Below, piece by piece: positions 44,738-54,624 of a stretch of 64,000 nucleotides of DNA; the first letter of the stretch is position 1, and every line of letters starts with the position of its first letter. The position numbers and the translations under genes are program-made. A model generated the notes under the pieces. That model had not been told where the DNA came from and did no database searches. It was given only the letters and a program-made list of their open reading frames with translations. The DNA is from JAZRZI01 sp045601325 (GTDB lineage Bacteria; Bacillota_I; Bacilli_A; RFN20; CAG-826), in assembly GCA_045601325.1 (NCBI GenBank), contig JAZRZI010000021.1:1-64000 (forward strand), in the 5' to 3' direction.

Positions 44738-46684
44738 ATGGCAAATGAAAATTTAAACAAAACATACTCTGCTGATGATATCCAAATATTACAAGGACTT
44801 GAAGGCGTTCGTAAGAGACCAGCCATGTACATTGGCTCAACAAACCAAACTGGTTTGCATCATTTAGTTTGGGAAGTCGTTGATAATGCGGTCGACGAAG
44901 CATTAGCAGGATTCGGTAATAGAATCGTAGTAACCATCCATAAGGATGGTTCTTGTTCAGTTTTAGATGAAGGACGTGGTATTCCGGTAGAAATCGGTAA
45001 AAACTCCACTCGTCCTGCCGTCGAAATTGTTTTTACAGAATTACACGCTGGTGGTAAGTTCAATAACGCAGTTTATAAGAGTGCTGCTGGCTTACATGGT
45101 GTAGGCGCATCTGTTACTAACGCATTATCTTCTTATTGCGATGTCATCGTATACAAGAATGGCACAATCAATCACATTAGATTTGAAAATGGTGGAACAT
45201 TAGTTACACCATTAGAGCAAATTGGAACAACTAAAAAGCATGGCACATTGGTTAGATTCAAACCTGATGCAACAATATTTTCAACCGTTGATTTTAAAAG
45301 AGAAATTATTGCTCAGCATTTACAAGAGTCAGCGTTTTTAATGAAGGGCGTTCATTTTATTTTGAACGATGAACGTACTGGTGAATACCAAGAATTTTAC
45401 TATGAGGAAGGATTGCTAGCCTACGTTAAACAAATTAACGCAAACAAGAAAGGAATCAGCGATGTTGCTTCATTCAATGATCTTGATTCAGGTACTGGTA
45501 TAGCCACTGAAATAGCTCTTCAATACTGCACAGAAGATTATAATGAAACTATCCTTTCTTACGTTAATAACGTAAGAACAAAAGAAGGCGGAACTCATGA
45601 AGTCGGCTTTAAAGCTGGTATAACAAAAGCTGTTAATGAGTATGGGGAAAACAATAATTTACTCAGAGGAAAGAAACTTGAAGGTAGCGATATTAGAGAA
45701 GGATTAACAGCTATTATTTCTTTAACTATTCCTGAAAAATATCTCGAATTTGAAGGACAAACTAAAGGAAAATTAGGAACTCAAGAAGCTACATATATTG
45801 TAAGCAATGTAATTTACAATAAATTTACATATTTTTTAACCGAAAACAAAGAAGTCGCGTTAACTATTATTAAAAAATGTGTTGATGCACAGACAGCTAG
45901 AATTGCAGCAAGAAAAGCAAAAGAAGATGCTAGAACCGCTAAAAAGGTAAAAAATGAAGTAATTTTGTCTGATAAATTGACACCTGCACAAAGCAAAGAT
46001 TACGCCAAAAACGAATTGTTTATTGTCGAGGGTGATTCCGCTGGTGGCTCTGCAAAAAAAGGAAGGGATAGATTACACCAAGCAATATTACCACTACGTG
46101 GTAAACCATTAAACACAGATGGTGAACCTGCTAGCAAAGTTTTAAAGAACGAGGAAATTGCGACCATTATTAACACAATTGGTGCTGGACATAGTCAAGG
46201 TTTTGATATTGAAGATATTCGTTATGGAAAAATCATTATTATGACAGATGCTGATACCGATGGTGCCCATATCCAAACGTTATTATTAACATTCTTCTAT
46301 CATTATATGAGACCATTAATTACAACCGGTCATGTATTTATAGCTGTACCACCTTTATATAGAATATATAAAGAAGATGGCAAAAAGAAAATTCAAGAAT
46401 ATGCTTGGGATGATGAAGGATTAGAAGCCGCAAAGAAGAAAATCGGTGCTGGCTATAAAGTCTCACGTTATAAAGGACTTGGTGAAATGGATGCAGACCA
46501 ATTGAAAGAAACTACCATGGATCCAAAAACTAGATTATTACTTAGAGTTGATATAGAGGACCCAATTCTCGCTGAAAATCGTGTTGCTACTTTAATGGGC
46601 AAGGATACAGCAATAAGAAAGAAATGGGTTGAAGAAAATATCGATTTTAACGAAGTTGATTCATTCTTGAAGGAGGTCAAATAA
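44738..46684 (+). CDS. parE: DNA topoisomerase IV subunit B
   Basis: A 648-residue ATPase subunit. Motifs are GLEGVRKRPAMYIGST, EVVDNAVDEALAG, AAGLHGVGASV, EGDSAGGSAKKGRDR and MTDADTDGAHI. ParE-like features are KSAAGLHG and ESAFLMKGV. I chose the ATG at 44738 (MANENLNKTYS), not the TTG at 44687 upstream of the promoter. It forms an operon with parC, 2 nt apart. It is called ParE and not GyrB because its partner lacks a GyrA box. Confidence 0.88.
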   Translation: MANENLNKTYSADDIQILQGLEGVRKRPAMYIGSTNQTGLHHLVWEVVDNAVDEALAGFGNRIVVTIHKDGSCSVLDEGRGIPVEIGKNSTRPAVEIVFTELHAGGKFNNAVYKSAAGLHGVGASVTNALSSYCDVIVYKNGTINHIRFENGGTLVTPLEQIGTTKKHGTLVRFKPDATIFSTVDFKREIIAQHLQESAFLMKGVHFILNDERTGEYQEFYYEEGLLAYVKQINANKKGISDVASFNDLDSGTGIATEIALQYCTEDYNETILSYVNNVRTKEGGTHEVGFKAGITKAVNEYGENNNLLRGKKLEGSDIREGLTAIISLTIPEKYLEFEGQTKGKLGTQEATYIVSNVIYNKFTYFLTENKEVALTIIKKCVDAQTARIAARKAKEDARTAKKVKNEVILSDKLTPAQSKDYAKNELFIVEGDSAGGSAKKGRDRLHQAILPLRGKPLNTDGEPASKVLKNEEIATIINTIGAGHSQGFDIEDIRYGKIIIMTDADTDGAHIQTLLLTFFYHYMRPLITTGHVFIAVPPLYRIYKEDGKKKIQEYAWDDEGLEAAKKKIGAGYKVSRYKGLGEMDADQLKETTMDPKTRLLLRVDIEDPILAENRVATLMGKDTAIRKKWVEENIDFNEVDSFLKEVK

Positions 46685-46686
46685 CT

Positions 46687-49302
46687 ATGGCAAAGAAAAA
46701 AGTTGAAGAAGTAGTTGAGATAATTCAAGAAAATATTTCTGTTGAACCATTAGAAAGCGTAATGGGTGATAGATACGCAACTTATGCTAAATATGTTATC
46801 CAAGACAGAGCTATTCCTGATGTTAGAGACGGCTTAAAACCAGTTCAAAGAAGAATCATCTTCTCAATGTTTAAAAGTAATAATACTTTTAATAGACCTA
46901 CAAAGAAATGCGCTCATACTGTTGGTGCTGTTATGGGTACATTTCACCCACATGGAGACACATCAATTTATGAAGCATTAGCTCGTATGTCACAAAACTG
47001 GAAAGTAAGATACCCATTAATCGACTTCCAAGGTAATAACGGCTCAATCGATGGCGACTCACCAGCTGCATATCGTTATACAGAATCAAGACTTAGTGAA
47101 TTGAGCAACGAATTAGTTAGAGACATTGAAAAAAAGACTGTAGATATGAGTCTTAACTTTGATGACACAGAACTTGAACCAGTTGTATTACCATCAAGAT
47201 TCCCTAACTTACTCGTTAATGGTACAGAAGGTATTGCTGTTGGTATGGCTACAGAAATACCACCTCATAACCTTAGAGAGGTTATTGAAGCGGTAATTTA
47301 TAGAATTGGACATAAGACCGCAACAAATGAAGATCTTATGCAATTTGTCAAAGGACCTGACTTCCCAGGTGGTGGAATTATTTACCAATCAGAAGGCTTA
47401 CAAAGCATCTATACAACTGGTAGAGGAAGAATCGAAGTTGCTTCTAAAACAGAAATTGTTGATTTGAAGGATATGAAACAGATCGTCATCAGCGAAATTC
47501 CTTATAAGGTGATTAAAATTCAGCTTGTCTATGAAATAGACAAAATTATTCATTCAAAAGCTGTCAGCGGTATGATTGAAGTTAGAGACGAAACCGAAGG
47601 CGACGATATTAGAATCGTTATTGATTGTAAGAAAGATGCAAAAGTTGAGTTATTACTTAACTACTTAAAACAAAAAACTCCATTGCTTTCTTCTTACTCA
47701 GCAAACATGGTTGCCATCGTAAATGGAAGACCAAGAACATTATCTTTAATTGAATTTATTGACGCTTATATTGAACACCAAATTGATGTTATAAGAAGAC
47801 AATCACAATTTGATTTGGATAAATCAAACGATCGTTTGCACATTGTTGAAGGCTTATTATTAGCGTCCGCAAACATTAATGAAGTCGTCGACATTATTAG
47901 ACATAGTAAAGACAAAGCCGATTCAAAAGTAAATTTAATCAAACGTTTTGGTCTAACCAATGAACAAGCTGAAGCAATCGTGACAATGCCACTTCATAAG
48001 TTAAGCCATAGTGATGAAGAGACATTACTTTTAGAAAAGAAAACATTGTTATCAGATATTGAATTCCTTACCGGCATTCTTGAAGATCCAAATAAACTCA
48101 ATAGAGTTTTAGTCAAAGACTTAAAGAGGATTTCTGATAAATACGGAGACAACAGAAGGACACAAATCCAAGAAAAAGAAGAAATTAAACCTATTGATAA
48201 AAGGGAACTCATTGCAAGTGAAGAAACTGTCATTGCATTATCACGTGATGGTTATGTAAAACGTTCATCACTCAAGTCTGTAAAAGGCTCTGGAGAGAAC
48301 TCCTTACCAGGTTTAAAAGATGGTGATATTCTTGTGGCAAGTGGTGTATGTAAGACAACAGATTACCTAGTTTGTTTTACAAACTTAGGTAACTATGCTT
48401 GTATTCCTGTACATAACATTACAGAAAACAAATGGAAAGAAGAAGGCGTTCACTTGAATACCATTGTTACATTAGGACCAGGTGAAAAGATAGTTAAAGG
48501 TTTGGTAATCAAAACATTTAGAAATGATGTTTTCCTTGCTTTCTTAACTTTAACAGGACAAATAAAACGTATCCCTGTTTCTGAATTAGATACAACTAAA
48601 CGAAGCAAACCTAGCAGATGTATGAAAGTAAGTGAAGGCGATGAAATAGCTTCCATTCAAATCACAACCGGAGATAGCGATTTGTTAGTTGTAACAAATC
48701 TTGGTGATGCGGTTTTATTTAACGAGAACGACTTAACAGTTGTTGGAGCTAAAGCTGGTGGTGTTAAATCAGCAAGCAACCTTGGCAAAGCCAAGACTAT
48801 TGCTATGATGTCATTTGATCAATTGGAGAAATCAAAATTTGTCATCATCACAGATAAAGGTCACCAACGCATATTAGATAATGGAAAAATAATACGCACG
48901 TTACGCCCGGGTAAACTTGTGACAATCATGCCATCATTCAAAAACGAACAACATAGAATCATCTTTGCTGACAAAATCGGCAAATTAGAGAGTGTTTCTT
49001 ATGATTTACATCTAAACGATGGAACATCATATAAATTTGTTTTAGATGATACGCATTTGACTGATATTAGCAAATACGCTAAAAAGAACATCGAAATCCC
49101 AACACGAGTATTGGTTGATAATGTGTTTAATACCAATATTGAAACAATTGATAAAGACACGATTAGTCATCCTATTATTGTTAAACAACCAAAATTAAAA
49201 GCGTCAAATGAACAATTAGAAGGAGAAGTTGATAGCCAAAAGCCTGCTGAAGAAAGTGGCACTTTTGAACAGATATCAATATTCGATGATATAGATGAAT
49301 AA
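46687..49302 (+). CDS. parC: DNA topoisomerase IV subunit A
   Basis: An 871-residue breakage-reunion subunit. The N-terminus reads [19 protein letters not shown], with [20 protein letters not shown] and the catalytic tyrosine in [12 protein letters not shown] six-bladed C-terminal domain follows. I find no QRRGGKG-type GyrA box, which supports ParC. The partner is directly upstream. The C-terminal tail (about 845-871) is acidic. Confidence 0.87.
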   Translation: MAKKKVEEVVEIIQENISVEPLESVMGDRYATYAKYVIQDRAIPDVRDGLKPVQRRIIFSMFKSNNTFNRPTKKCAHTVGAVMGTFHPHGDTSIYEALARMSQNWKVRYPLIDFQGNNGSIDGDSPAAYRYTESRLSELSNELVRDIEKKTVDMSLNFDDTELEPVVLPSRFPNLLVNGTEGIAVGMATEIPPHNLREVIEAVIYRIGHKTATNEDLMQFVKGPDFPGGGIIYQSEGLQSIYTTGRGRIEVASKTEIVDLKDMKQIVISEIPYKVIKIQLVYEIDKIIHSKAVSGMIEVRDETEGDDIRIVIDCKKDAKVELLLNYLKQKTPLLSSYSANMVAIVNGRPRTLSLIEFIDAYIEHQIDVIRRQSQFDLDKSNDRLHIVEGLLLASANINEVVDIIRHSKDKADSKVNLIKRFGLTNEQAEAIVTMPLHKLSHSDEETLLLEKKTLLSDIEFLTGILEDPNKLNRVLVKDLKRISDKYGDNRRTQIQEKEEIKPIDKRELIASEETVIALSRDGYVKRSSLKSVKGSGENSLPGLKDGDILVASGVCKTTDYLVCFTNLGNYACIPVHNITENKWKEEGVHLNTIVTLGPGEKIVKGLVIKTFRNDVFLAFLTLTGQIKRIPVSELDTTKRSKPSRCMKVSEGDEIASIQITTGDSDLLVVTNLGDAVLFNENDLTVVGAKAGGVKSASNLGKAKTIAMMSFDQLEKSKFVIITDKGHQRILDNGKIIRTLRPGKLVTIMPSFKNEQHRIIFADKIGKLESVSYDLHLNDGTSYKFVLDDTHLTDISKYAKKNIEIPTRVLVDNVFNTNIETIDKDTISHPIIVKQPKLKASNEQLEGEVDSQKPAEESGTFEQISIFDDIDE

Positions 49303-49316
49303 CACACATAGTGTGT
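49302..49316 (+). repeat. Hairpin at the parC stop codon
   Basis: ACACAC-ATA-GTGTGT forms a 6-bp stem that begins at the last base of the parC stop. It has no T-run; it may protect the 3' end. Confidence 0.45.
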
Positions 49317-49328
49317 ATAAGTTACAAA

Positions 49329-49361
49329 TAGTACTATATTAGTACATTTATAGTATTATAT
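49329..49361 (+). repeat. Three TAGTA repeats with an 11-bp period, between parC and yqeG
   Basis: TAGTA starts at 49329, 49340 and 49351, exactly 11 bp apart, each followed by an A/T-rich hexamer. The array lies after parC and just before the parC terminator hairpin. Confidence 0.7.
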
Positions 49362-49363
49362 TA

Positions 49364-49398
49364 ATCCTGATATTGTGGAAAACTTATCAGGATTTTTA
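49364..49398 (+). terminator. parC terminator
   Basis: ATCCTGATA (49364-49372) pairs with TATCAGGAT (49385-49393), followed by a T-rich run. Confidence 0.85.
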
Positions 49399-49464
49399 TT
49401 TGTTGCTTAGCAAAAAATAATGAATTATCTATAAAACCAATATATTTTATTCTAAAATAATATT

Positions 49465-49986
49465 ATGTGTTTAAGAAGAAATGTTTTCGCTCATGCTACT
49501 TCAATATACGACATTGAAATTTCATTCTTTAAGAAGAATAATGTTAAAACACTGCTCATTGATTTGGACAATACTTTAGATTCATACAAATTGTTCAAGC
49601 CAACAGAGCGAGCTGTTAATTATATTAAAAAAATAAAAGAAGCAGAGATAAGAACAATTATTGTTTCAAACAATAAAGGCAAAAGAGTTTCTTCTTATGC
49701 TAATGCACTAAATATAGAGTTTATTCATAGTTGTAGAAAACCTTTTGCTAGGCGTATCAACAATTTCATTAGGGAAAAATGCATTGATAAGAGCACAACC
49801 ATTATGATAGGTGACCAACTTGTGACTGACGCTGGTGCAGCTAATAGGGCAGAAATACGTTTTATTTTAACTGAGAAAGTTGTAAAAGAAGATCAATGGA
49901 CAACACATATTAATAGAATATTTGATAAGCCAAATAGGAAAAAGATGGCTAAAAAAGGAAAACTAATTGATTGGAGGAATGTATAA
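49465..49986 (+). CDS. yqeG: YqeG-family HAD phosphatase
   Basis: A 173-residue HAD phosphatase (subfamily IIIA). The catalytic motif is LLIDLDNTLDSY, with IIVSNNKGKR, the lysine-bearing RKPFARRI and MIGDQLVTDAGAANR. The substrate is unproven. TAAAAT lies 6 nt before the ATG and there is no ribosome site, so it is probably leaderless. It is the first gene of the yqeG-yqeH-yhbY-nadD run; aroE, present in B. subtilis, is missing. Confidence 0.93.
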   Translation: MCLRRNVFAHATSIYDIEISFFKKNNVKTLLIDLDNTLDSYKLFKPTERAVNYIKKIKEAEIRTIIVSNNKGKRVSSYANALNIEFIHSCRKPFARRINNFIREKCIDKSTTIMIGDQLVTDAGAANRAEIRFILTEKVVKEDQWTTHINRIFDKPNRKKMAKKGKLIDWRNV

Positions 49987-51128
49987 TGGGAAAAGTTAAA
50001 AGAGTTATGAGATGTTATCTTTGCGGTTCTGTTTTGCAAAGCAAAAAGAAAAATGAAAAAGGATACATCGAACCAGAGTACTTAAAAGACCCTTATGCAT
50101 CTGAACAGGTTTTATATTGCCATTCATGTCATGAAAAAATGAAAGCAATCAATACAGGTATACTTGCAAGAGATGTTGATGATGATATTCTCAAAGTTTT
50201 AGATGATGCAGTAGCATCTGATGCTTTCATTCTATGGACAATTGATTCGTTTACATTCAATGGTACATTTGATAAAGACCTTGTTAAGAAAATCAAACAT
50301 CTTAAGATTACAGTAGTAGCAACAAAATTTGATTTATTTCCAAAATCCGTTAAAGAAAAAGATTTTAAGCAATATGTCATAGATAGATTCAATGATGTTG
50401 GTATCAACCCAATTTCAGTTGTTCTAATTAGTGACTTAAATAAATTTGATATTCATGATGCGTTTGTGAGATTGCATAGAGCAAGAGCGGGACATGATGT
50501 TTATTTGATTGGTTCATCTCAATCAGGAAAAACATCATTAATTAACGCTATGCTAAAAGCATATACAAACAAATCCAAGCGTGTTATTAGAACTGAAGAA
50601 TACCCAGGCACAAACATCAATGTATTAGAAATACCTCTATCAAACTCATCATTTTTCTATGAACTTCCAGGATTTTCATTGGTTAACTCCGTAAGAGGCA
50701 AAGTTGAAAAAGACATAGCAAGAATGATTTCGCCAGTTAAAGAGATTAAAAGTGCTTCTAAGACATTACTTGTCGGTGCAACGTTGTTTATTGGTTCATT
50801 AGGCTATTTTATGTTAGAAAAAGGCAAACCTACACCAGTCAAAATATATTCTGGTGAAAAAACAGAAGTGAAAATGGTTTCAAACAAAAAGAGCAATGAG
50901 TTTTTCGAAAATAATATCGAGAAAAGATCACTTAGACCTGTAAGTGAACGTTATACTTCGTTCACAGATTTCGATTTATTTGAATACGTAATGGAAAATG
51001 ATGGAAAGCGTCATGATATTTCCATTACGGGTTTATGTTGGATATCTTTTATAGCGAAAGGACAAGTGATTCGTGTTGCTTTGCCTAGAGGCACAGCGCT
51101 AAAAGAATCATTGAGTAAAATTAAGTAA
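49986..51128 (+). CDS. yqeH: Circularly permuted ribosome-assembly GTPase YqeH
   Basis: A 380-residue GTPase for 30S assembly. It has an N-terminal zinc finger (CYLCG ... CHSCH). The G4 motif (TKFD, about residue 114) precedes G1 (GSSQSGKTS, about 176) and G3-like LPGF, the permuted order of the family. ATG at 49986 follows GGAGG and overlaps the yqeG stop by one base. Confidence 0.95.
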   Translation: MGKVKRVMRCYLCGSVLQSKKKNEKGYIEPEYLKDPYASEQVLYCHSCHEKMKAINTGILARDVDDDILKVLDDAVASDAFILWTIDSFTFNGTFDKDLVKKIKHLKITVVATKFDLFPKSVKEKDFKQYVIDRFNDVGINPISVVLISDLNKFDIHDAFVRLHRARAGHDVYLIGSSQSGKTSLINAMLKAYTNKSKRVIRTEEYPGTNINVLEIPLSNSSFFYELPGFSLVNSVRGKVEKDIARMISPVKEIKSASKTLLVGATLFIGSLGYFMLEKGKPTPVKIYSGEKTEVKMVSNKKSNEFFENNIEKRSLRPVSERYTSFTDFDLFEYVMENDGKRHDISITGLCWISFIAKGQVIRVALPRGTALKESLSKIK

Positions 51129-51129
51129 T

Positions 51130-51423
51130 ATGTTAAACGCAAATCAAAAAAGACAATTAAAAGGTTTGGCTTCAACCTTGGAGATAAAGTACCAAATTGG
51201 AAAAAACGAAGTCAGTGACACAGTTATTGCTATGTTAGATAAAGCTTTAACTGCAAAAGAATTAATTAAAATTGATGTTATGAAGTCAGTGAGCGAACCA
51301 ATAATGGAATTAGCTTTGGACTTATCATCTAAATTAAATGCTGAAATAGTACAAGTGGTAGGCAAAGTTATCGTTCTATTTAGAAAAAACAAAGAAAAAG
51401 GGAAAATTCAACTTGTGAAATAA
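51130..51423 (+). CDS. yhbY: CRM-domain RNA-binding protein YhbY
   Basis: A 97-residue ribosome-assembly protein with the CRM fold. Matches are LNANQKRQLKGLASTLE and the loop QIGKNEVSDTVI, then ELIKIDVMKS. It lies in its usual place between yqeH and nadD, with 1-nt gaps. Confidence 0.93.
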   Translation: MLNANQKRQLKGLASTLEIKYQIGKNEVSDTVIAMLDKALTAKELIKIDVMKSVSEPIMELALDLSSKLNAEIVQVVGKVIVLFRKNKEKGKIQLVK

Positions 51424-52502
51424 TGAATAGAATTATTTTTGGTGGTAGTTTCGACCCTATACACCTAGGGCATATTAATATGGCTAAAAAAGCTTCAGAA
51501 CAATTTGATGCTGAAGTTTACTTTGTTCCAGCTCCTGTTTCAGTGTGGAAAAAGGAGTCAATTTCAGTTGATAAAAAAATAGATATGATTAAATTATCAA
51601 TCGAAGACGAAAAGCGTTTCCACATCGACCTTTTTGAGGTTAAAAGTGGAAACGACATAAACTATTCTTTGTACACGGCTGAATATTTTGTCAATAAGTA
51701 TCCAAATGATGAAATTTTCTATTTAATCGGAGTTGATCAGGTAAATAAATTCCATCTATGGTATGAAGCGGAAAAATTGGCTAAAATAGTGCACATTATT
51801 TTCTTTGATAGACCTGATTGTGATACAGTCGACCAAAACAACATTAACAAATTTAACATGCAAATGGTTAATGGTGAATTAATTGAAGCATCATCATCAG
51901 AAATAAGAAACCTTAAATGTATGCAATTAAAAAACAAAGTCATCGATTATATTGTTGAAAATAATCTATACTTTATTCCAAAAATAAGATCAATGATTGA
52001 CGAAAGAAGATTTGAACATGCTATACAGGTAGCTAAATTAGCAAAATTAATTGCCGAATATAATGATCCAAAAATAATGGACCAAGCTTTTATAGCGGGC
52101 CTTATGCATGATATTGGTAAAACAAAAGAAGCAGAATCAATTGTTAAAATACATTTCCCAGAATACAAGGATATGCCTAGATTCTCATACCATCAGTTTG
52201 CTGGCGCGTGGATTGCTAATAACATATTTGGTATTAATGATAGTAAAGTTTTAAACGCAATTAAATATCACGCAACAGGAAACGAAAACATGTCTCAATT
52301 AGACAAAATAGTGTATGCTGCAGATAAAATCGAACCAACAAGAGGATACGATTCATCTAATTTAATAAAGGCAATGTTAGACAACATAGACAAAGGTTTT
52401 GTAACAGTCTTAAAAGCAAACAAAGATTATTTATTAGAAGAAGGCAAATGCATTGATAACCCTTTAACAGATAGATGCTTTAAACAATATCTAAATCAAT
52501 AA
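51423..52502 (+). CDS. nadD: NadD-YqeK fusion: nicotinate-nucleotide adenylyltransferase with HD phosphohydrolase
   Basis: A 359-residue two-domain protein. Residues 1-185 are NadD: FGGSFDPIHLGHINMAKKA and the ISSTEIR-like SSSEIRNLK. Residues 190-359 are a YqeK-type HD domain: FEHAIQVAKLAKLIAEY, AGLMHDIGKTK, and SYHQFAGAWIA. In B. subtilis the two are separate adjacent genes; the fusion is known from Mollicutes. It makes NAD and probably hydrolyses Ap4A. Confidence 0.94.
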   Translation: MNRIIFGGSFDPIHLGHINMAKKASEQFDAEVYFVPAPVSVWKKESISVDKKIDMIKLSIEDEKRFHIDLFEVKSGNDINYSLYTAEYFVNKYPNDEIFYLIGVDQVNKFHLWYEAEKLAKIVHIIFFDRPDCDTVDQNNINKFNMQMVNGELIEASSSEIRNLKCMQLKNKVIDYIVENNLYFIPKIRSMIDERRFEHAIQVAKLAKLIAEYNDPKIMDQAFIAGLMHDIGKTKEAESIVKIHFPEYKDMPRFSYHQFAGAWIANNIFGINDSKVLNAIKYHATGNENMSQLDKIVYAADKIEPTRGYDSSNLIKAMLDNIDKGFVTVLKANKDYLLEEGKCIDNPLTDRCFKQYLNQ

Positions 52503-52773
52503 ATATAATAAAAAAGAAAACAAAATAAGATATTAGCCGCAGAAGAAAATTTGGCTTTTTCTTTATATTGTAATTATGTGGACAAAATAACGTATATATA
52601 TAAACTTCGCATAATTGTTATTATGTTAAGCAGTAATATACAATTTATATATATTACAAAGTAATGAAAGAAATTGTTAATATGAAATTAATAATATGCT
52701 TGTTATATACGCTAAAATTAGTCCACAAAAAAGTATACTTTTCAACATACTAAAAAACTACTAATTTTAATAT
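52503..52773. other. AT-rich convergent intergenic region with a long imperfect inverted repeat
   Basis: The gap holds a weak terminator for nadD (AGCC at 52535-52538 with GGCT at 52553-52556, then T-rich). It also holds inverted arms: TGTGGAC-AAAATAA-CGTATATA at 52577-52600 and its imperfect complement ending TAGTCCACA at 52704-52726. Between them is a GTAATATA/TATATTAC hairpin. The 150-bp unit could be a small mobile repeat or a binding region. Two minus-strand TAGTA units 11 bp apart lie at 52763 and 52752. I see no gene. Confidence 0.5.
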
Positions 52774-53337
52774 TTAGTATAGTCTTCCATTATTAGCGAA
52801 GTAACTCCCCACCGCTCTCATTAATATTTCCATTTGTTCACTGCTTAATTTAGGTATGTAATCAAAAATATTAGAATCAGTGAAAGAGATTTCATTATGA
52901 CCAATTGCATGTCTTGTATAGATTCTTAGCTTATCAATTGTTCTAATTTGATTCACCACTGCCAAAGTAGGTCTTTCAGAATTTAATTGATCAATGATTC
53001 CTAAGTTTATATCGCTTTTTGGATGAGCGCCAAACTTATTTGATTTCAATGGGACAACAGTTACCAAAGGGTTTGTTTCATCGGAGTCGACTATAACAAC
53101 TCCGTAATGACGATTTGAGAATTCTGCATTTACATTTAACCCCCAATCAAGTTCATAAATTTCTCCACGCTTAAGATCATAGTTTAGCTTGTACTTTTCC
53201 GAGAATGTAACGTACTCTAATTGTCTCCTTATCCATTCAAGTTCTTCTCTCCTGCCTTCGCCGCGAAGATTTTTCTCTTCAGTTGAGTCTTTTAATACCC
53301 ACCTATATTTTGCTTTTGCATTTTTTTCATCACACAT
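52774..53337 (-). CDS. PemK/MazF-family toxin-like protein, no antitoxin seen
   Basis: A 187-residue protein. After about 50 charged N-terminal residues comes a PemK/MazF fold: DLKRGEIYELDWG, then NRHYGVVIVDSDETNPLVTVVPL and LAVVNQIRTIDKLRI, which match the conserved strands of MazF-type RNases. The Arg in KRG and the Thr/Ser positions look kept, so it may cut RNA. No antitoxin gene lies beside it; deoB is upstream. It has the third copy of the conserved leader, shared with comEA and the C39 gene. The N-terminal extension could act as a built-in inhibitor. Confidence 0.8.
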   Translation of the reverse strand: MCDEKNAKAKYRWVLKDSTEEKNLRGEGRREELEWIRRQLEYVTFSEKYKLNYDLKRGEIYELDWGLNVNAEFSNRHYGVVIVDSDETNPLVTVVPLKSNKFGAHPKSDINLGIIDQLNSERPTLAVVNQIRTIDKLRIYTRHAIGHNEISFTDSNIFDYIPKLSSEQMEILMRAVGSYFANNGRLY

Positions 53338-53390
53338 AAAAGTGACCTCCTAGTTATATAAGAGGAGATTTTTTTGATTTTTTTCAAAAA
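53338..53390 (-). promoter_or_regulatory. Conserved leader element, copy C (PemK-like gene)
   Basis: On the minus strand the element (53390-53346) reads TTTTTGAAAAAAA, TCAAAAAAATC, TCCTCTTATATAAC, TAGGAGG. It has one base more than copies A and B in the loop. CTCCT pairs with AGGAG of the ribosome site. The ATG lies 8 nt after it. It starts at the end of the deoB terminator T-run. Confidence 0.75.
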
Positions 53391-53418
53391 TAAATAAAAA
53401 AGTAGCAGATGCTACTTT
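53391..53418 (-). terminator. deoB terminator
   Basis: On the minus strand AAAGTAGCA (53418-53410) pairs with TGCTACTTT (53407-53399), then a T-rich run. It overlaps the deoB stop. Confidence 0.85.
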
Positions 53419-54613
53419 ATTTTAATAATTCGCTTATTGGAGCACCTAAGAGATAGTCGGGTTTTTCTAAATTGAAATTTTCAAGAATCGTTGCGCCGAT
53501 ATCGCCGAAAGTTGATAGCTCTTCAAGTTTCCTCCCATTTGTAAACATATTAGAAAAAATCAATAGAGGAACTTTCTCTCTAGTGTGGTCGCTTCCAGGC
53601 CATGTAGGATCATTTCCATGGTCCGCTGTAACAATAAGTAAGTCATCTTCATTAAGGACTGAAATTAATTCACCAAGTCGTTTATCAAATGCTTCTAAAC
53701 ATCTTGCATAGCCTTCAACATTTCTTCTATGTCCATATTCAGAATCAAACTCCACAAGATTAACAAAGCACAAACCTTCAAAATCGCAGTTTTGAGCTTC
53801 GAGAATTGTCTTATCCATACCATCTTCGTTGCTCTTTGTCTTTTGCGTCTTAGTGACGCCAAATCCATCAAATATATCGCCAATCTTCCCAATACAGTTA
53901 ACCATATAACCGTTGTCATTTAAAATGTTCATAGCGGTTTTTACTGGAGGCTTTAATGCAATATCGTGTCTATTAGGCGTTCTCTTGAAATTAGATGGAT
54001 TATCACCAAGATAAGGTCTAGCGATGATTCTTCCGACCATCCATTCAGGTTTCATACAAATTTCACGAGCTACGTCACAGCATCTATATAGTTCTTGCAA
54101 ACCAGTAACTTCCTCGTGAGCTGCAATTTGTAAGACGCTGTCAGCGGATGTATACACAATTAAGGAGTTTTCCTTCATTTGTTGTTCGCCAAGAGTTTTT
54201 AGAATCTCTGTTCCACTAGCTGCATAATTACCAATTAGTTTGTGGCCTGTCCTTTCTTCTAAAAGGTCCATAAGTTCTTTTGGAAAGCCAGTATCAGTGA
54301 ATGTCATGAATGGTCTTGTAGTATAAACACCCATCATCTCCCAATGGCCTGTCATGGTGTCTTTTCCATTACTTTGTTCTCTAGCTTTGCAAACATAAGA
54401 ATTTGGGTGAGAAACAATTGATGTCCCTTTAATATTGTCTAAATCACCTAAACCTAATGAGTTCATAACAGGAACGTTTAGTCCACCAACACCATCGGCA
54501 ATATGAACTAAAGTATTTGTTCCCTCATCACCATATTTAGCGGCATCAGGCTCTGCGCCTATACCAACGGAATCGGCAACAATAACGAATATTCTTTTAA
54601 ATTTTTTATGCAT
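53417..54613 (-). CDS. deoB: Phosphopentomutase
   Basis: A 398-residue metalloenzyme of the alkaline phosphatase fold that converts (deoxy)ribose 1- and 5-phosphates in nucleoside salvage. It begins with VIVADSVGIGAEPDA, has GKDTMTGHWEMMG around the phospho-threonine and ends with TADHGNDPTWPGSDHTREK. It follows xerD by 11 nt with an AGGAG site. It fits functionally with cdd elsewhere in the window. Confidence 0.97.
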   Translation of the reverse strand: MHKKFKRIFVIVADSVGIGAEPDAAKYGDEGTNTLVHIADGVGGLNVPVMNSLGLGDLDNIKGTSIVSHPNSYVCKAREQSNGKDTMTGHWEMMGVYTTRPFMTFTDTGFPKELMDLLEERTGHKLIGNYAASGTEILKTLGEQQMKENSLIVYTSADSVLQIAAHEEVTGLQELYRCCDVAREICMKPEWMVGRIIARPYLGDNPSNFKRTPNRHDIALKPPVKTAMNILNDNGYMVNCIGKIGDIFDGFGVTKTQKTKSNEDGMDKTILEAQNCDFEGLCFVNLVEFDSEYGHRRNVEGYARCLEAFDKRLGELISVLNEDDLLIVTADHGNDPTWPGSDHTREKVPLLIFSNMFTNGRKLEELSTFGDIGATILENFNLEKPDYLLGAPISELLK

Positions 54614-54624
54614 AAGTATTTCTC

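Noticed and set aside
44738..49302. Calling the topoisomerase pair GyrB/GyrA
   Set aside because: The A subunit lacks a GyrA box (QRRGGKG-like) and the B subunit has ParE-like segments, so topoisomerase IV is better supported, though some uncertainty remains.
52577..52726. Replication origin
   Set aside because: The AT-rich gap has TGTGGA-type ends but no good DnaA box cluster, and dnaA or dnaN are not nearby.
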